Origin: Hyphomicrobiales bacterium
GTDB taxonomy: Bacteria > Pseudomonadota > Alphaproteobacteria > Rhizobiales > Rhizobiaceae
DNA length: 64,000 nucleotides
Reading direction: 5' to 3'
NCBI GenBank assembly: GCA_900466945.1
Contig: UBNV01000001.1
Span: 372,001-436,000 of the forward strand
The notes below the pieces were generated by a model. The model was not told the origin of the DNA. It searched no databases and worked only from the letters and a program-made list of their open reading frames with translations. Made by a program: the position numbers and the translations under genes. This document shows positions 31,312-41,210 of the stretch, piece by piece; position 1 is the first letter of the stretch, and each line of letters opens with the position of its first letter.

Positions 31312-32070
31312 ATGTTTCCTCTGCTGAAAAAGCTGAAACCCCTCCGAGAACCAGCAATCCAGCTGGAGCGCGCCGTCGCCGTCAATGGCCGGTCGATCCC
31401 GCTGACAATTCGCAGGAACAGCCGCGCAACCCGTATCACGCTCAGGATCGAGCCAGGCGGACGCGCCTTGAAGATGACCATTCCCCATGGTTTGCGCGAA
31501 CGGGACATCGATGACTTTCTCGACCGGCACCAAGGCTGGCTCAGCACCAAACTGAAGCGCCAGAAGTCGGTCGGCAGCATCGAGGACGGGGGAGAGATCT
31601 TGCTCCGCGGTATTCCGCATCGCATCGTCCATACCGGACAGCTGCGCGGCCTTACCCAGTCGATCGACAGCGAGATTGGCCATGTGCTGAGCGTCAGCGG
31701 CCTGGAAGATCACCTGCCGAGGCGTGTCGCAGATTTCCTGAAGAAGGAAGCGCGCCGCGATCTGGAGCGTCTGGTCGCGCTTCACGCCAAAAATGTCGGC
31801 AAGCCGGTTAAGAGCATGGCTCTCAAGGATACCCGTAGCCGCTGGGGTTCCTGTTCCTGGGATGGCAAACTCAGCTTTTCCTGGCGCATCGTCATGGCGC
31901 CGCCTCTCGTCATTGACTATCTTGCCGCCCACGAAGTTGCTCACCTGCGCGAGATGAACCATGGCCCGGACTTCTGGGCACTCTGTAAAGAGCTCTGCCC
32001 GCAGATGGATGAAGCCAAGTCCTGGCTGAAGCGCCATGGCTCGGCCCTTCATGCCATCGACTTCGCTTAA
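31312..32070 (+). CDS. YgjP-type M48-like metal-dependent hydrolase (DUF45)
   Basis: This 252-residue protein belongs to the YgjP/DUF45 (SprT-like) family of zinc hydrolases. The metal site is HEVAHLREMNH with H207, E208, H211 and H217, and DTRSRWGSCS (173-182) precedes it in the usual order. The N-terminal half (NSRATRITLRIEP) is the family's beta domain. The ATG at 31312 begins MFPLLKKLKPLREP; the frame is open back to 31216, but that part runs through the terminator. The physiological substrate is unknown; a UTP pyrophosphatase activity has been reported for the E. coli member. Confidence 0.85.
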   Translation: MFPLLKKLKPLREPAIQLERAVAVNGRSIPLTIRRNSRATRITLRIEPGGRALKMTIPHGLRERDIDDFLDRHQGWLSTKLKRQKSVGSIEDGGEILLRGIPHRIVHTGQLRGLTQSIDSEIGHVLSVSGLEDHLPRRVADFLKKEARRDLERLVALHAKNVGKPVKSMALKDTRSRWGSCSWDGKLSFSWRIVMAPPLVIDYLAAHEVAHLREMNHGPDFWALCKELCPQMDEAKSWLKRHGSALHAIDFA

Positions 32071-32142
32071 GCGATCCGCGACCATTCAGCCTTTGTCGCA
32101 AATTGGCTCGACTCTTTTTTGATTTCGTGCGACTTCGCTGCC

Positions 32143-32817
32143 ATGAGACCCGATATCAAGATCTGCGGACTGAAGACGCCGGAGGCTGTCGATCGTGCGG
32201 CCGAACGTGGCGCGAGCCATATTGGCTTCATCTTTTTCGAAAAAAGCCCTCGCAACATTGAGCCTGATATCGCAGGAACGCTCGCCGATCGCGTTCGCGG
32301 TCGGGTCAAAAGCGTCGCGGTGACCGTCGATGCGGACAATGACGATCTCGACGAGATTATTGCGCTGATGCGTCCTGATATCCTGCAGTTCCATGGCCAC
32401 GAAAGCCCGGAACGCCTGTTGACTGTCAAGGCCGTGACCGGCCTGCCGATCATGAAGGCATTTTCCATCCGCGATGCCGATGACCTGAGGCGCATAGAGC
32501 CCTATATCGGTATTGCCGATCGTTTTCTCTTCGACGCCAAACCGCCTGTCGGCTCGGATTTGCCCGGCGGCAATGGTATAACCTTCGACTGGCGCCTGCT
32601 GCGTTCGCTTGACGACAGCGTCGATTACATGCTTTCCGGAGGCCTGAACAAGGCCAACATCGCAGAGGCTCTGCGAGAAACCGGAGCCCGTGCAATCGAC
32701 GTATCCTCCGGCGTGGAATCCGCGCCGGGCGTCAAGGATCTGCAGATGATGGACGAGTTTTTTGCGGCCGTTGCCGAGGCCAATCGTGCACAGCCGGTTT
32801 CAGGGAGTGTCAAGTGA
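32143..32817 (+). CDS. trpF: Phosphoribosylanthranilate isomerase
   Basis: TrpF converts phosphoribosylanthranilate to CdRP in tryptophan synthesis. The 224-residue product starts [19 protein letters not shown] with the catalytic Cys in KICGLK and carries [46 protein letters not shown] and [14 protein letters not shown], where the Asp before V is the general acid. I chose ATG 32143 over an upstream TTG at 32119. It overlaps trpB as GTGA and heads the trpF-trpB-trpA-accD-folC run; trpE, D and C lie elsewhere. Confidence 0.95.
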   Translation: MRPDIKICGLKTPEAVDRAAERGASHIGFIFFEKSPRNIEPDIAGTLADRVRGRVKSVAVTVDADNDDLDEIIALMRPDILQFHGHESPERLLTVKAVTGLPIMKAFSIRDADDLRRIEPYIGIADRFLFDAKPPVGSDLPGGNGITFDWRLLRSLDDSVDYMLSGGLNKANIAEALRETGARAIDVSSGVESAPGVKDLQMMDEFFAAVAEANRAQPVSGSVK

Positions 32818-34034
32818 ACCAGTCACCGAAACCCAATTCCTTCCGTGAAGGTCCAGACGAAGACGGCCGCTTCGGCATCTTCGGTGGCCGTTTCGTTGCC
32901 GAGACGCTGATGCCGCTGATCCTCGACCTGCAGGCGGAATGGGAAAAGGCGAAGACGGATCCGGAATTCCAGGCCGAGCTGGCGCATCTGAATACCCATT
33001 ACACCGGCCGCCCGAGCCCACTCTATTTTGCGGAACGCCTGACGGAAGAACTCGGTGGCGCGAAGATCTACTTCAAGCGCGACGAGCTGAATCACACTGG
33101 TTCGCACAAGATCAACAACTGCCTCGGCCAGATCCTGCTCGCCAAGCGCATGGGCAAGACCCGCATCATCGCGGAAACCGGTGCTGGCCAGCACGGTGTC
33201 GCCTCTGCCACCGTTGCCGCACGCTTCGGCATCCCCTGCGTCGTCTACATGGGCGCGACCGATGTCGAGCGCCAGGCGCCGAACGTCTTCCGCATGAAGC
33301 TCCTCGGCGCTGAAGTGAAGCCGGTCACCGCTGGCCACGGCACGCTGAAGGATGCCATGAACGAGGCGTTGCGCGACTGGGTCACCAATGTCGACGACAC
33401 GTATTACATGATCGGCACGGCGGCTGGCCCGCATCCTTATCCGGAAATGGTGCGTGACTTCCAGTCGGTCATCGGCCGCGAAACCCGCGAGCAGATGATG
33501 GCAGCTGAAGGCCGTCTGCCGGACATGCTGATCGCAGCCGTTGGTGGCGGTTCTAATGCAATCGGCCTGTTCCATCCCTTCCTGGATGACGAGAGCGTGC
33601 GGATTGTCGGCGTCGAAGCGGGTGGTAAGGGTCTCGAAGGCGAAGAGCACTGCGCCTCACTGACGGCAGGCACGCCCGGCGTCCTTCACGGTAACCGCAC
33701 CTATCTGCTGCAGGATGGCGACGGCCAGATCAAGGAAGGGCATTCGATCTCCGCCGGCCTCGACTATCCCGGCATCGGCCCGGAGCATTCCTGGCTGAAG
33801 GATATGGGCCGCGTCGAATATGTCCCGATCAGGGACGATGAAGCACTCGCTGCCTTCCAGCTGTTGACCCGCACCGAAGGCATCATCCCGGCGCTCGAGC
33901 CGAGCCACGCGCTTGCCGAAGTCATCAAGCGCGCGCCCAAGATGGACAAGGACCAGATCATCGTGATGAACCTCTGCGGCCGCGGCGACAAGGACATCTT
34001 CACTGTCGGCAAGATTCTCGGTATGGGGCTCTGA
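32814..34034 (+). CDS. trpB: Tryptophan synthase beta subunit
   Basis: TrpB condenses indole with serine using pyridoxal phosphate. The 406-residue product has the PLP lysine K99 in [15 protein letters not shown], the phosphate-binding [10 protein letters not shown], and the [13 protein letters not shown]-terminal motif. The start is GTG at 32814, overlapping the trpF stop by four bases (GTGA), which suggests translational coupling. The trpA start follows 2 bp after its stop. Confidence 0.97.
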   Translation: MNQSPKPNSFREGPDEDGRFGIFGGRFVAETLMPLILDLQAEWEKAKTDPEFQAELAHLNTHYTGRPSPLYFAERLTEELGGAKIYFKRDELNHTGSHKINNCLGQILLAKRMGKTRIIAETGAGQHGVASATVAARFGIPCVVYMGATDVERQAPNVFRMKLLGAEVKPVTAGHGTLKDAMNEALRDWVTNVDDTYYMIGTAAGPHPYPEMVRDFQSVIGRETREQMMAAEGRLPDMLIAAVGGGSNAIGLFHPFLDDESVRIVGVEAGGKGLEGEEHCASLTAGTPGVLHGNRTYLLQDGDGQIKEGHSISAGLDYPGIGPEHSWLKDMGRVEYVPIRDDEALAAFQLLTRTEGIIPALEPSHALAEVIKRAPKMDKDQIIVMNLCGRGDKDIFTVGKILGMGL

Positions 34035-34036
34035 TC

Positions 34037-34876
34037 ATGACTGCGCGTATGGACCAACGTTTCGCTGCCCTGAAGGCAGAAGGCCGCCCGGCACTCGTCA
34101 CCTATTTCATGGGTGGCGACCCGGATTACGATACGTCGCTTGCGATCATGAAGGCCCTGCCGGAAGCCGGCGCCGACGTCATAGAGCTCGGCATGCCCTT
34201 CTCGGATCCGATGGCCGACGGCCCGGCGATCCAGCTTGCCGGTCAGCGGGCTCTGAAGGCCGGCCAGACCCTCGTGCGCACGCTTGATCTTGCGCGTGAA
34301 TTCCGCAAGACGGACAATGAAACGCCGATCGTCATGATGGGCTATTACAACCCGATCTACGTCTATGGCGTCGAGCGTTTCCTTGATGACGCGCTCGCTG
34401 CTGGCATCGACGGCCTGATCGTCGTCGATCTGCCGCCGGAAATGGACGACGAACTCTGCATTCCGGCCCGCAGCCGCGACATCAACTTTGTCCGTCTGGC
34501 CACCCCGACGACCGACGACAAGCGCCTGCCTAAGGTCCTAGAGAACACGTCCGGCTTCGTCTACTACGTCTCGATGAACGGCATCACCGGTTCCGCTCTG
34601 CCGGATCCATCCCGTGTGTCGGGTGCCGTCCAGCGCATCAAGGCGCACACGGATCTGCCGATCTGTGTCGGCTTCGGCGTCAAGACTGCCGAGCATGCCC
34701 GCCTGATCGGCGCCAGTGCAGATGGCGTCGTGGTCGGGACCGCGATCGTCAATCAGGTTGCCACCAACCTCACAGCCGATGGAAAAGCGACGGCGGACAC
34801 GGTTCAGGCCGTCGTCACGCTGGTGCGCGGACTGGCGAGTGGCGTGCGTTCCTCACGTCTTGCTGCTGCCGAATAA
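34037..34876 (+). CDS. trpA: Tryptophan synthase alpha subunit
   Basis: TrpA cleaves indole-glycerol phosphate and channels indole to TrpB. The 279-residue TIM barrel has catalytic E50 in [19 protein letters not shown] and D61, and phosphate-binding GITGSALPD and [10 protein letters not shown]. The start lies 2 bp after trpB. Its C-terminus (RLAAAE) is rather long for the family but shows no sign of damage. Confidence 0.97.
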   Translation: MTARMDQRFAALKAEGRPALVTYFMGGDPDYDTSLAIMKALPEAGADVIELGMPFSDPMADGPAIQLAGQRALKAGQTLVRTLDLAREFRKTDNETPIVMMGYYNPIYVYGVERFLDDALAAGIDGLIVVDLPPEMDDELCIPARSRDINFVRLATPTTDDKRLPKVLENTSGFVYYVSMNGITGSALPDPSRVSGAVQRIKAHTDLPICVGFGVKTAEHARLIGASADGVVVGTAIVNQVATNLTADGKATADTVQAVVTLVRGLASGVRSSRLAAAE

Positions 34877-34914
34877 GCACCCCATATCGGTTCGAAACAT
34901 CAGGAGTAAGCCGC

Positions 34915-35823
34915 GTGAACTGGATCACCAACTATGTGCGCCCGCGCATCAATTCCATGCTGGGTCGCCGCGAAGTTCCGGAAAACCTCTGGATCAAGTG
35001 CCCGGAAACGGGCGAGATGGTTTTTCACAAGGACCTGGAAGAGAACAAGTGGGTGATCCCGGCTTCGGGCTACCACATGAAGATGCCGGCCAAGGCGCGC
35101 TTGACCGACCTCTTCGACGGTGGCCAGTACGAGGCCCTACCGCAGCCGAAGGTGGCGCAGGATCCGCTCAAGTTCCGCGATTCCAAGAAATACACGGACC
35201 GCCTGAGAGACAGCCGTATCAAGACAGACCAGGAGGACACGATCGTTGCCGGCGTCGGCACCGTGCAGGGCCTGAAGCTCGTCGCTGTCGTGCACGAGTT
35301 CAACTTCATGGGCGGCTCGCTCGGCATTGCCGCTGGCGAAGCGATCGTGAAGGCCTTCGAGCGTGCCATCAAGGAAAAGTGCCCGCTCGTCATGTTCCCG
35401 GCCTCGGGTGGTGCCCGCATGCAAGAGGGAATCCTCTCCCTGATGCAGCTTCCGCGCACGACGGTCGCCGTCGACATGCTCAAGGAAGCCGGCCAGCCGT
35501 ACATCGTCGTTCTGACGAACCCGACTACGGGCGGCGTCACGGCGTCTTATGCAATGCTCGGTGATCTGCATATCGCAGAACCGGGTGCCGAGATCTGCTT
35601 CGCCGGCAAGCGCGTTATTGAACAGACGATCCGCGAAAAGCTCCCGGAAGGCTTCCAGACCTCGGAATACCTGCTTGAACACGGCATGGTCGACATGGTC
35701 GTCAAGCGTCACGACATTCCGGACACGTTGGCGCGCGTCCTGAAGATAATGACCAAGCGCCCTGCTAACGACACGGCGCTTTCTGCGAAAGTGGCGGAGC
35801 CCGTCGAGAAGGCCTCGGCCTGA
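34915..35823 (+). CDS. accD: Acetyl-CoA carboxylase carboxyltransferase beta subunit
   Basis: AccD and AccA together transfer the carboxyl group from biotin to acetyl-CoA to give malonyl-CoA. The 302-residue product has the crotonase-fold carboxyltransferase ([57 protein letters not shown]). The N-terminal zinc ribbon is degenerate: the E. coli protein has four cysteines, but here only C29 in IKCPETGEM remains. This state is as I recall also common in other rhizobia. The start is GTG at 34915 with AGGAG upstream. Placement between trpA and folC is typical. Confidence 0.96.
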   Translation: MNWITNYVRPRINSMLGRREVPENLWIKCPETGEMVFHKDLEENKWVIPASGYHMKMPAKARLTDLFDGGQYEALPQPKVAQDPLKFRDSKKYTDRLRDSRIKTDQEDTIVAGVGTVQGLKLVAVVHEFNFMGGSLGIAAGEAIVKAFERAIKEKCPLVMFPASGGARMQEGILSLMQLPRTTVAVDMLKEAGQPYIVVLTNPTTGGVTASYAMLGDLHIAEPGAEICFAGKRVIEQTIREKLPEGFQTSEYLLEHGMVDMVVKRHDIPDTLARVLKIMTKRPANDTALSAKVAEPVEKASA

Positions 35824-35863
35824 GCCACGTTTTCTGTGAGGCCGCGCTCGCGGAACGAATGTG

Positions 35864-37204
35864 ATGACAGCCCCCATCGTCAGCCTGGCCGACGCCGAGA
35901 TCGAAAAGCTCATGGGGCTGCACCCCAAGGGCTATGATCTCTCGCTCGACCGCATCCGGCGCCTCCTTGAGGTCCTGGGCAATCCGCATCTGAAGCTGCC
36001 CCCGGTCATTCATGTGGCCGGCACCAATGGCAAGGGCTCGGCCACCGCCTTCTGCCGTGCGCTTCTGGAGGCGCAGGGCCTTTCCGTTCATGTCCACACG
36101 TCGCCGCACCTGGTGCGGTGGCACGAGCGGTATCGCATCGGGGTCAAGGGTGGTCGCGGGCAGATCGTTGACGATGCGCTGTTCGCCGATGCCCTGCGCC
36201 GTGTTGCGGAGGCGAATGGGGGTCAACCGATTACCGTCTTCGAGATTCTGACGGCGGTAACTTTCATTCTCTTCTCGGAGCAGCCTGCCGACGTCGTTGT
36301 CATCGAGGTTGGTCTCGGCGGGCGTTTCGACGCCACAAACGTCGTCGAAAAACCAGCTGTTTCGATCATTCAGCCGATTTCGCTCGACCATCAGGCCTAT
36401 CTCGGTGATCGCGTCGAACTGATCGCTGCCGAAAAGGCGGGCATCATGAAGCGCCGTGTGCCGGTCGTGATCGGTCATCAGGAGTTCGACGGCGCCAAGG
36501 ATGTGCTGATCAGCACCGCCGAGCGTCTCGGCTGTCCGCTTGCAGTCTTCGCGCAGGATTTCCTCGCTTTTGAGGAATTCGGCCGCCTTGTCTACCAGGA
36601 TGAGTTTGGCCTGATGGATCTGCCACTGCCGCGACTGCCCGGTCGCCACCAAATCGGCAATGCCGCAACTGCCATTCGTGCCGTGAAGGCGGCCGGATAT
36701 CCGGTGACGGAAGAAGTCGCTGAAAAGGCGATGTTGTCGGTCGAATGGCCGGGCCGCCTGCAGAGGCTGACCGAAGGTCGGTTGGTGGAGCGTGCGCCGG
36801 CCGGTGCCGAAATCTGGCTCGACGGCGGGCATAATCCCGGGGCAGGGGAGGTGATCGCCGAAGCCATGGCCGCCATGGAAGAACGCCAGTCCCGGCCGCT
36901 GCATCTCGTCATCGGCATGATCAACACCAAGGATCCGATCGGCTTCTTCCGTGCCTTCGTCGATATCGCCCACAACGTCTATACCGTCCCGATACACGGC
37001 TCTGACGTCGGCCTCGACCCGGTGGCCCTCGCTCTGTCAGCAGCAGAGGCCGGACTGAAGGCGGTTCCGATGGGCTCACTGGGCCAGGCGCTCGACGCGA
37101 TCCGTGAGCGCAGCGAAGGCGGAATTCCGCCGCGCATCATGATCGGCGGCTCGCTCTATCTTGCGGGCAATGTGCTCGCCGAAAATGGCACCATCCCGAC
37201 ATGA
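35864..37204 (+). CDS. folC: Bifunctional folylpolyglutamate synthase / dihydrofolate synthase
   Basis: FolC adds glutamate to dihydropteroate and to folates. The 446-residue product has the Mur-ligase P-loop HVAGTNGKGSATAF, HTSPHLVRWHERYR, the LEVGLGGRFDATNV-like IEVGLGGRFDATNV, LDHQAYLGD and DGGHNPGAG. The start is ATG 35864 in GTGATG; a GTG at 35861 is possible. The gene ends in a hairpin that it shares with the convergent trxA. Confidence 0.95.
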   Translation: MTAPIVSLADAEIEKLMGLHPKGYDLSLDRIRRLLEVLGNPHLKLPPVIHVAGTNGKGSATAFCRALLEAQGLSVHVHTSPHLVRWHERYRIGVKGGRGQIVDDALFADALRRVAEANGGQPITVFEILTAVTFILFSEQPADVVVIEVGLGGRFDATNVVEKPAVSIIQPISLDHQAYLGDRVELIAAEKAGIMKRRVPVVIGHQEFDGAKDVLISTAERLGCPLAVFAQDFLAFEEFGRLVYQDEFGLMDLPLPRLPGRHQIGNAATAIRAVKAAGYPVTEEVAEKAMLSVEWPGRLQRLTEGRLVERAPAGAEIWLDGGHNPGAGEVIAEAMAAMEERQSRPLHLVIGMINTKDPIGFFRAFVDIAHNVYTVPIHGSDVGLDPVALALSAAEAGLKAVPMGSLGQALDAIRERSEGGIPPRIMIGGSLYLAGNVLAENGTIPT

Positions 37205-37230
37205 AAAAAAGCCCGGCGAAACCGGGCTTT
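37203..37230 (-). terminator. Terminator for trxA (shared with folC)
   Basis: Stem AAAGCCCGG / CCGGGCTTT with loop CGAAA (37208-37230). On the minus strand the stem is followed by a run of seven T, so it serves trxA best; in the plus direction the U-tract is short. Confidence 0.88.
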
Positions 37231-37256
37231 CTCGTTATTCATCAATCATTTGAGCC

Positions 37257-37577
37257 TTAGGCTGCACCGGCGATCCAGCTGGAAAGCGCGGTCTTCGGGG
37301 CTGCACCCACCTTGATGTCGGCCACTTCGCCACCCTTGAAGACGGCCAGCGTCGGGATCGAGCGAACGCCGAACTGCGCAGCCAGTTCCGGGTTTTCATC
37401 GATGTTGAGCTTGGCGATCTTCACCTTGCCGGCGAGCTCGTTGGAGATTTCTTCGAGGCTCGGCGCAATCATCTTGCACGGGCCGCACCATTCGGCCCAG
37501 AAATCCACGACAACCGGTTCGGAAGCGTTGAGCACCTCGGCCTGGAAATTGGACTTGTCGACTTTAACGGTAGCCAT
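37257..37577 (-). CDS. trxA: Thioredoxin 1
   Basis: TrxA is the main cytosolic dithiol reductant. The 106-residue product has [14 protein letters not shown] with the redox pair C31 and C34, and the cis-proline [12 protein letters not shown]. It is the last gene of the minus-strand divL-to-trxA run, 75 bp after addA, and ends in a terminator. Confidence 0.97.
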   Translation of the reverse strand: MATVKVDKSNFQAEVLNASEPVVVDFWAEWCGPCKMIAPSLEEISNELAGKVKIAKLNIDENPELAAQFGVRSIPTLAVFKGGEVADIKVGAAPKTALSSWIAGAA

Positions 37578-37652
37578 AAGGCTCTCCCTTCGTAAATACG
37601 GAATTGACTAGATATGTGATGCCGCACGGCAGCAATTTCAATATGCGGTATC

Positions 37653-40600
37653 TCACGATGTTTCGAGGTCGGCAAGGGACCGCTGAAGAAGGCTGTCGTC
37701 GAGCGGGATGAGGCTGCCGTTTTCGGTGTAGATAAGCCAGCATTCGACTTGTCTGCCAGGATACAGCGGCTGCAGGATCTCGCGGTAGATGGCGAGCTGG
37801 ACCCGATGCGAGAGGGGGGCTTGCGCAGCCTCCAATGGAGGATTCCGGTTCGTCTTGTAGTCCGCGATGATGACCCGATCGGGAAGCACGGTCATGCGGT
37901 CGATCCGCCCTGAAACGGCGCGCAGTTCGCCCTTCAGCCGCATGGTGCCCATGACCGAAACTTCGGCACGACTACCGGCATCGAAGAGCGGGTGAAGCGC
38001 CTCGTCTTCGAGCACGGCCATGACGGTGGAGACCAGTCGCTGGCGCTGCTCTGGCGGCCAGAACCGGGCGGCACGTTCCGCATAACGCTCGGCTGCCTCA
38101 CGGCGGTCACCCTCCGGAAAGCCCGGCAGGTTCTGCAGCATCCGATGGACGAGCCGCCCACGCTGGAGGGCGAGATCCGCTTTCTCTGTCGTCGAAAACA
38201 GCGCAGAGGTCGTCAGCGCATCCTCGTCTTCGTCGACGGTGATGCTGCCGGCACCCGATGGGCTGAGTGGTCTCGGCAGGCTGACCGGGGTCGGCAGCGG
38301 GTTCCAGAGCGTCGAGGGAAGGCTGTGGCTCTCCTCGTCCTCGGCGTGCTCTTCAGTCACGGGCTGATCATCTTCTGCCTCGCCGAGAGACCAGCGCAGT
38401 CCCGCCCAGCTGCCATCGGGCCCGTTGAAATCGACCGGCTTGCAGCGCGTTTCATCGGCACTGAGCGCCCGCGCGATCATCTTGTGCCAGATCTCGCCCG
38501 TGTCCTGCACGCCGCGATAGCCGCCTACGATCAGGCGGTCGGCAGCGCGGGTCATCGCGACATAGAGCAGCCGGCGATATTCCTCCTCGGCCTGGTCCTT
38601 GCGCCGATCCATGTCGGCAGCGGAGATCGAATTGCCGAGGGATTTCGAGGGGACCCAGATCGGGAAGGGCAGGCCTTCGGCCGTCTCGATGATCCTGAGC
38701 TTAGCCACATGGTTCGAATTGAATGGCTTCGAGCCACCGTCGATCAGGAACACGATCGGCGCTTCGAGACCCTTCGAGGCATGCACGGTCATGATGCGGA
38801 CTTCGTTGCGCTCCTTGTCCTGTTCGCGCTTGACCTCCGGCGCTTCCATCTCGAGCGTGGAGACAAAAGACTGCAGCCCCGGCAGCCCGCTGGTCTCGAA
38901 GGAGAGCGCAAAGGTCAGGAACTCGTCGATGATGTCGCTCACCTCGGAGCCGAGGCGACCGAGATAGGCCCTTCGGCCACCATGGACGCTGAGCACCCGG
39001 GCGTAGAGATCATGGACCGAGTGCTCTCGCGCCTGTTCGAGAAACAGGATGAGCCGGTCGTTGGTCTTCTTCCACGCAGCGTCCGTCTGCGCCTGCTCAG
39101 TGAGTCTCGTCCAGAGACTCTGCGCTTCCGGTCGCTCGGCAGCAAGCTGCATCAAATCGTCTTCGCTATGGTTGAAGAGCGGGCTCTTCAACAGCGAAGC
39201 AAGAGACAGATCGTCTCCTGGCAGCAGCAGGAAACGCCCAAGCGCCAGCATGTCCTGCACGGCAATATGACTGGTCAGCTTGAGGCGGTCTGCACCGGCG
39301 ACCGGAATGTTGTACGGGCGTTTCAGCGCCCGGGTCAGCGCATTGACGAAGCCATCGCGCTTGCGCACGAGCACGAGGATGTCCCCCGGGCGGATCAGGC
39401 GCTTATTGCCCTTCTCGATGATCGTTTCCCGTCCGACGATCTGGCTGATCTGATGCGCCACGCGGCGCGCAAGGATCGCCAATGGCGCGCTTTCCGGCGT
39501 CGCGTCAAAGGGCGCGGTCCAGTCCTCGTCCTTCTCCTGCTTTTCAGCAGCGATCATGTCCCAGACGTCGACCGTTCCCGGATGCCCGATGCGGCTCGAC
39601 TGGTGGATGACAGGGTCCCCGCCGGCACTGAGGCCCCGGCTATTTTCCGGCAAGCTGAAGACCTGGTCGACGGCCGCGAGCACCGATTGCGTCGAGCGGA
39701 AGGAGAGCGGCAGACGCACCGTGTTGAAGCTCTGCCCGCTTTCGGTGACCGCGCGTTCCGTCTGGCGGGCTTCCTGCGAGAACTGCTCCGGACGTGCGCC
39801 TTGGAAGGAATAGATCGACTGCTTCTCGTCGCCCACAGCGAAGAAGGTGCTGATCCCGGGCCGGGCGCTGAGGCCCGTAAAGAAGTCCTCGCGCAGCGAC
39901 CGGATGACATCCCATTGCACCGGGCTCGTGTCCTGCGCCTCGTCGACGAGGATATGGTCGATGCCCTGATCGAGCTTGTAATGCACCCAGGCGCCGACAT
40001 CGCCGCGCGTCAGAAGCCGGGCAGTGCGCACGATCAGATCCTCGAAATCGAGCTGCGAGCGCCGCTTCTTCAGGTCCTCATAGTCCGTGTCGAGACGCAA
40101 GGCGAGCGTCAGCGCAGACCGCGTTGCCTCGTACATGCGGAAGATGCGCAGCCGGTCCCGCATGGCGACAACATGATCGCGAGCCGCAATCACGGCATCC
40201 TTGAGATCCGGCGCGACCTTGGTCATGGCGGCGGCAATGAGCGAGCTGTCGGCCTTCGGTGCTTCCTGCGCCGTCAGGAAAGACTGGTCCAGAAGCTTTG
40301 CCCGCTCCAAGGGATCCGCCTCCACCAGCGCCCGTTCGAGCACTTCCGCGACGGACCGAACCTTTTCACCACCCTTCTCAAGGCCAAGCTGGATGTAGCG
40401 GCTGAAATTACCCCCCGACAACCCGGCAAGCGGCCAGTATTCCTCGGCACGACTGATCTCACTCTCGAGCGGGCCAATGCCAAGACCCTTCCGCAGGGTC
40501 GCATCAAGCCCACCCGCCCGTTCAGCCCGCTGCCGGAACTCTCGGATTGCATGGCGGTTGGCCACGGTATCGGCAATCAAACCTTCGAGCCCGCTTTCGT

Positions 40601-41210
40601 CTGCGATGCTCAAAACCTGCGAGAAGGCTTCGGCGAGTGCTGCATCGTTCTCCGTCGACGTGGCCGTCAACAGTGATCGCCGTGCTTCGGCAAGAACGGT
40701 GACGGCGGCACGATCGTCGAGCACGTTAAAATGCCCGGCGACATTGGCCTCCAGGGGAAACTGGTGCAGCAGCGCTTCGCAGAAGGCATGGATCGTCTGG
40801 ATTTTCAGGCCACCCGGCGTTTCCAGCGCCTTGGCAAAGAGCCGCCGAGCGGCAGCCAGCGTTGCGCGATCCGGCTCCCTTTGTTCGATGGCCGCAATCC
40901 GCTTGGCAAGTTCGAGGTCATCCAGTGTCGCCCATTTCGCCAGCCGCTCGAAGACGCGGTTCGACATTTCGGACGCCGCGGCCTTGGTATAGGTGAGGCA
41001 GAGAATGGACGAGGGGCGGGCGCCAGCGAGCAGAAGCCGGATCACCCGCTGCGTCAGGACGTGCGTCTTGCCGGAGCCGGCATTGGCCGACACCCAGGCC
41101 GACTGGCCCGGATGTGATGCGCGCGATTGGGCAAGCGTCGTCCAACCGAGCCAGGTGGCGGGATCGCTGCCGGTAGGAAGTTCGTCGAGGGCAAAGCGCT
41201 GATCACTCAT
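37653..41210 (-). CDS. addA: Double-strand break repair helicase-nuclease AddA
   Basis: AddA with AddB resects double-strand ends for RecA loading, replacing RecBCD in alphaproteobacteria. The 1185-residue product has UvrD-type motifs: Walker A ANAGSGKTHVL, LCLTYTKAAASEM, TIHAFCEALL, Walker B VDEAQDTSPVQW, GDEKQSIYSFQGA and VMTVHASKGLEAPIV-like IMTVHASKGLEAPIVFL. The C-terminal nuclease block RIDRMTVLPDRVIIADYKTNR carries the metal-binding residues. The start at 41210 (MSDQRFALDELPTG) overlaps the addB stop by 8 bp. A frame continuing to 41390 lies within addB and was rejected. Confidence 0.96.
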   Translation of the reverse strand: MSDQRFALDELPTGSDPATWLGWTTLAQSRASHPGQSAWVSANAGSGKTHVLTQRVIRLLLAGARPSSILCLTYTKAAASEMSNRVFERLAKWATLDDLELAKRIAAIEQREPDRATLAAARRLFAKALETPGGLKIQTIHAFCEALLHQFPLEANVAGHFNVLDDRAAVTVLAEARRSLLTATSTENDAALAEAFSQVLSIADESGLEGLIADTVANRHAIREFRQRAERAGGLDATLRKGLGIGPLESEISRAEEYWPLAGLSGGNFSRYIQLGLEKGGEKVRSVAEVLERALVEADPLERAKLLDQSFLTAQEAPKADSSLIAAAMTKVAPDLKDAVIAARDHVVAMRDRLRIFRMYEATRSALTLALRLDTDYEDLKKRRSQLDFEDLIVRTARLLTRGDVGAWVHYKLDQGIDHILVDEAQDTSPVQWDVIRSLREDFFTGLSARPGISTFFAVGDEKQSIYSFQGARPEQFSQEARQTERAVTESGQSFNTVRLPLSFRSTQSVLAAVDQVFSLPENSRGLSAGGDPVIHQSSRIGHPGTVDVWDMIAAEKQEKDEDWTAPFDATPESAPLAILARRVAHQISQIVGRETIIEKGNKRLIRPGDILVLVRKRDGFVNALTRALKRPYNIPVAGADRLKLTSHIAVQDMLALGRFLLLPGDDLSLASLLKSPLFNHSEDDLMQLAAERPEAQSLWTRLTEQAQTDAAWKKTNDRLILFLEQAREHSVHDLYARVLSVHGGRRAYLGRLGSEVSDIIDEFLTFALSFETSGLPGLQSFVSTLEMEAPEVKREQDKERNEVRIMTVHASKGLEAPIVFLIDGGSKPFNSNHVAKLRIIETAEGLPFPIWVPSKSLGNSISAADMDRRKDQAEEEYRRLLYVAMTRAADRLIVGGYRGVQDTGEIWHKMIARALSADETRCKPVDFNGPDGSWAGLRWSLGEAEDDQPVTEEHAEDEESHSLPSTLWNPLPTPVSLPRPLSPSGAGSITVDEDEDALTTSALFSTTEKADLALQRGRLVHRMLQNLPGFPEGDRREAAERYAERAARFWPPEQRQRLVSTVMAVLEDEALHPLFDAGSRAEVSVMGTMRLKGELRAVSGRIDRMTVLPDRVIIADYKTNRNPPLEAAQAPLSHRVQLAIYREILQPLYPGRQVECWLIYTENGSLIPLDDSLLQRSLADLETS

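Noticed and set aside
32071..32142. Trp attenuator before trpF
   Set aside because: No leader peptide with consecutive Trp codons and no alternative hairpins with a T-run.
37992..40676. Open plus-strand frame of 894 codons opposite addA
   Set aside because: Antisense shadow; composition is rich in Arg/His/Asp as expected from reading a GC-rich gene backwards, and no domain is visible.
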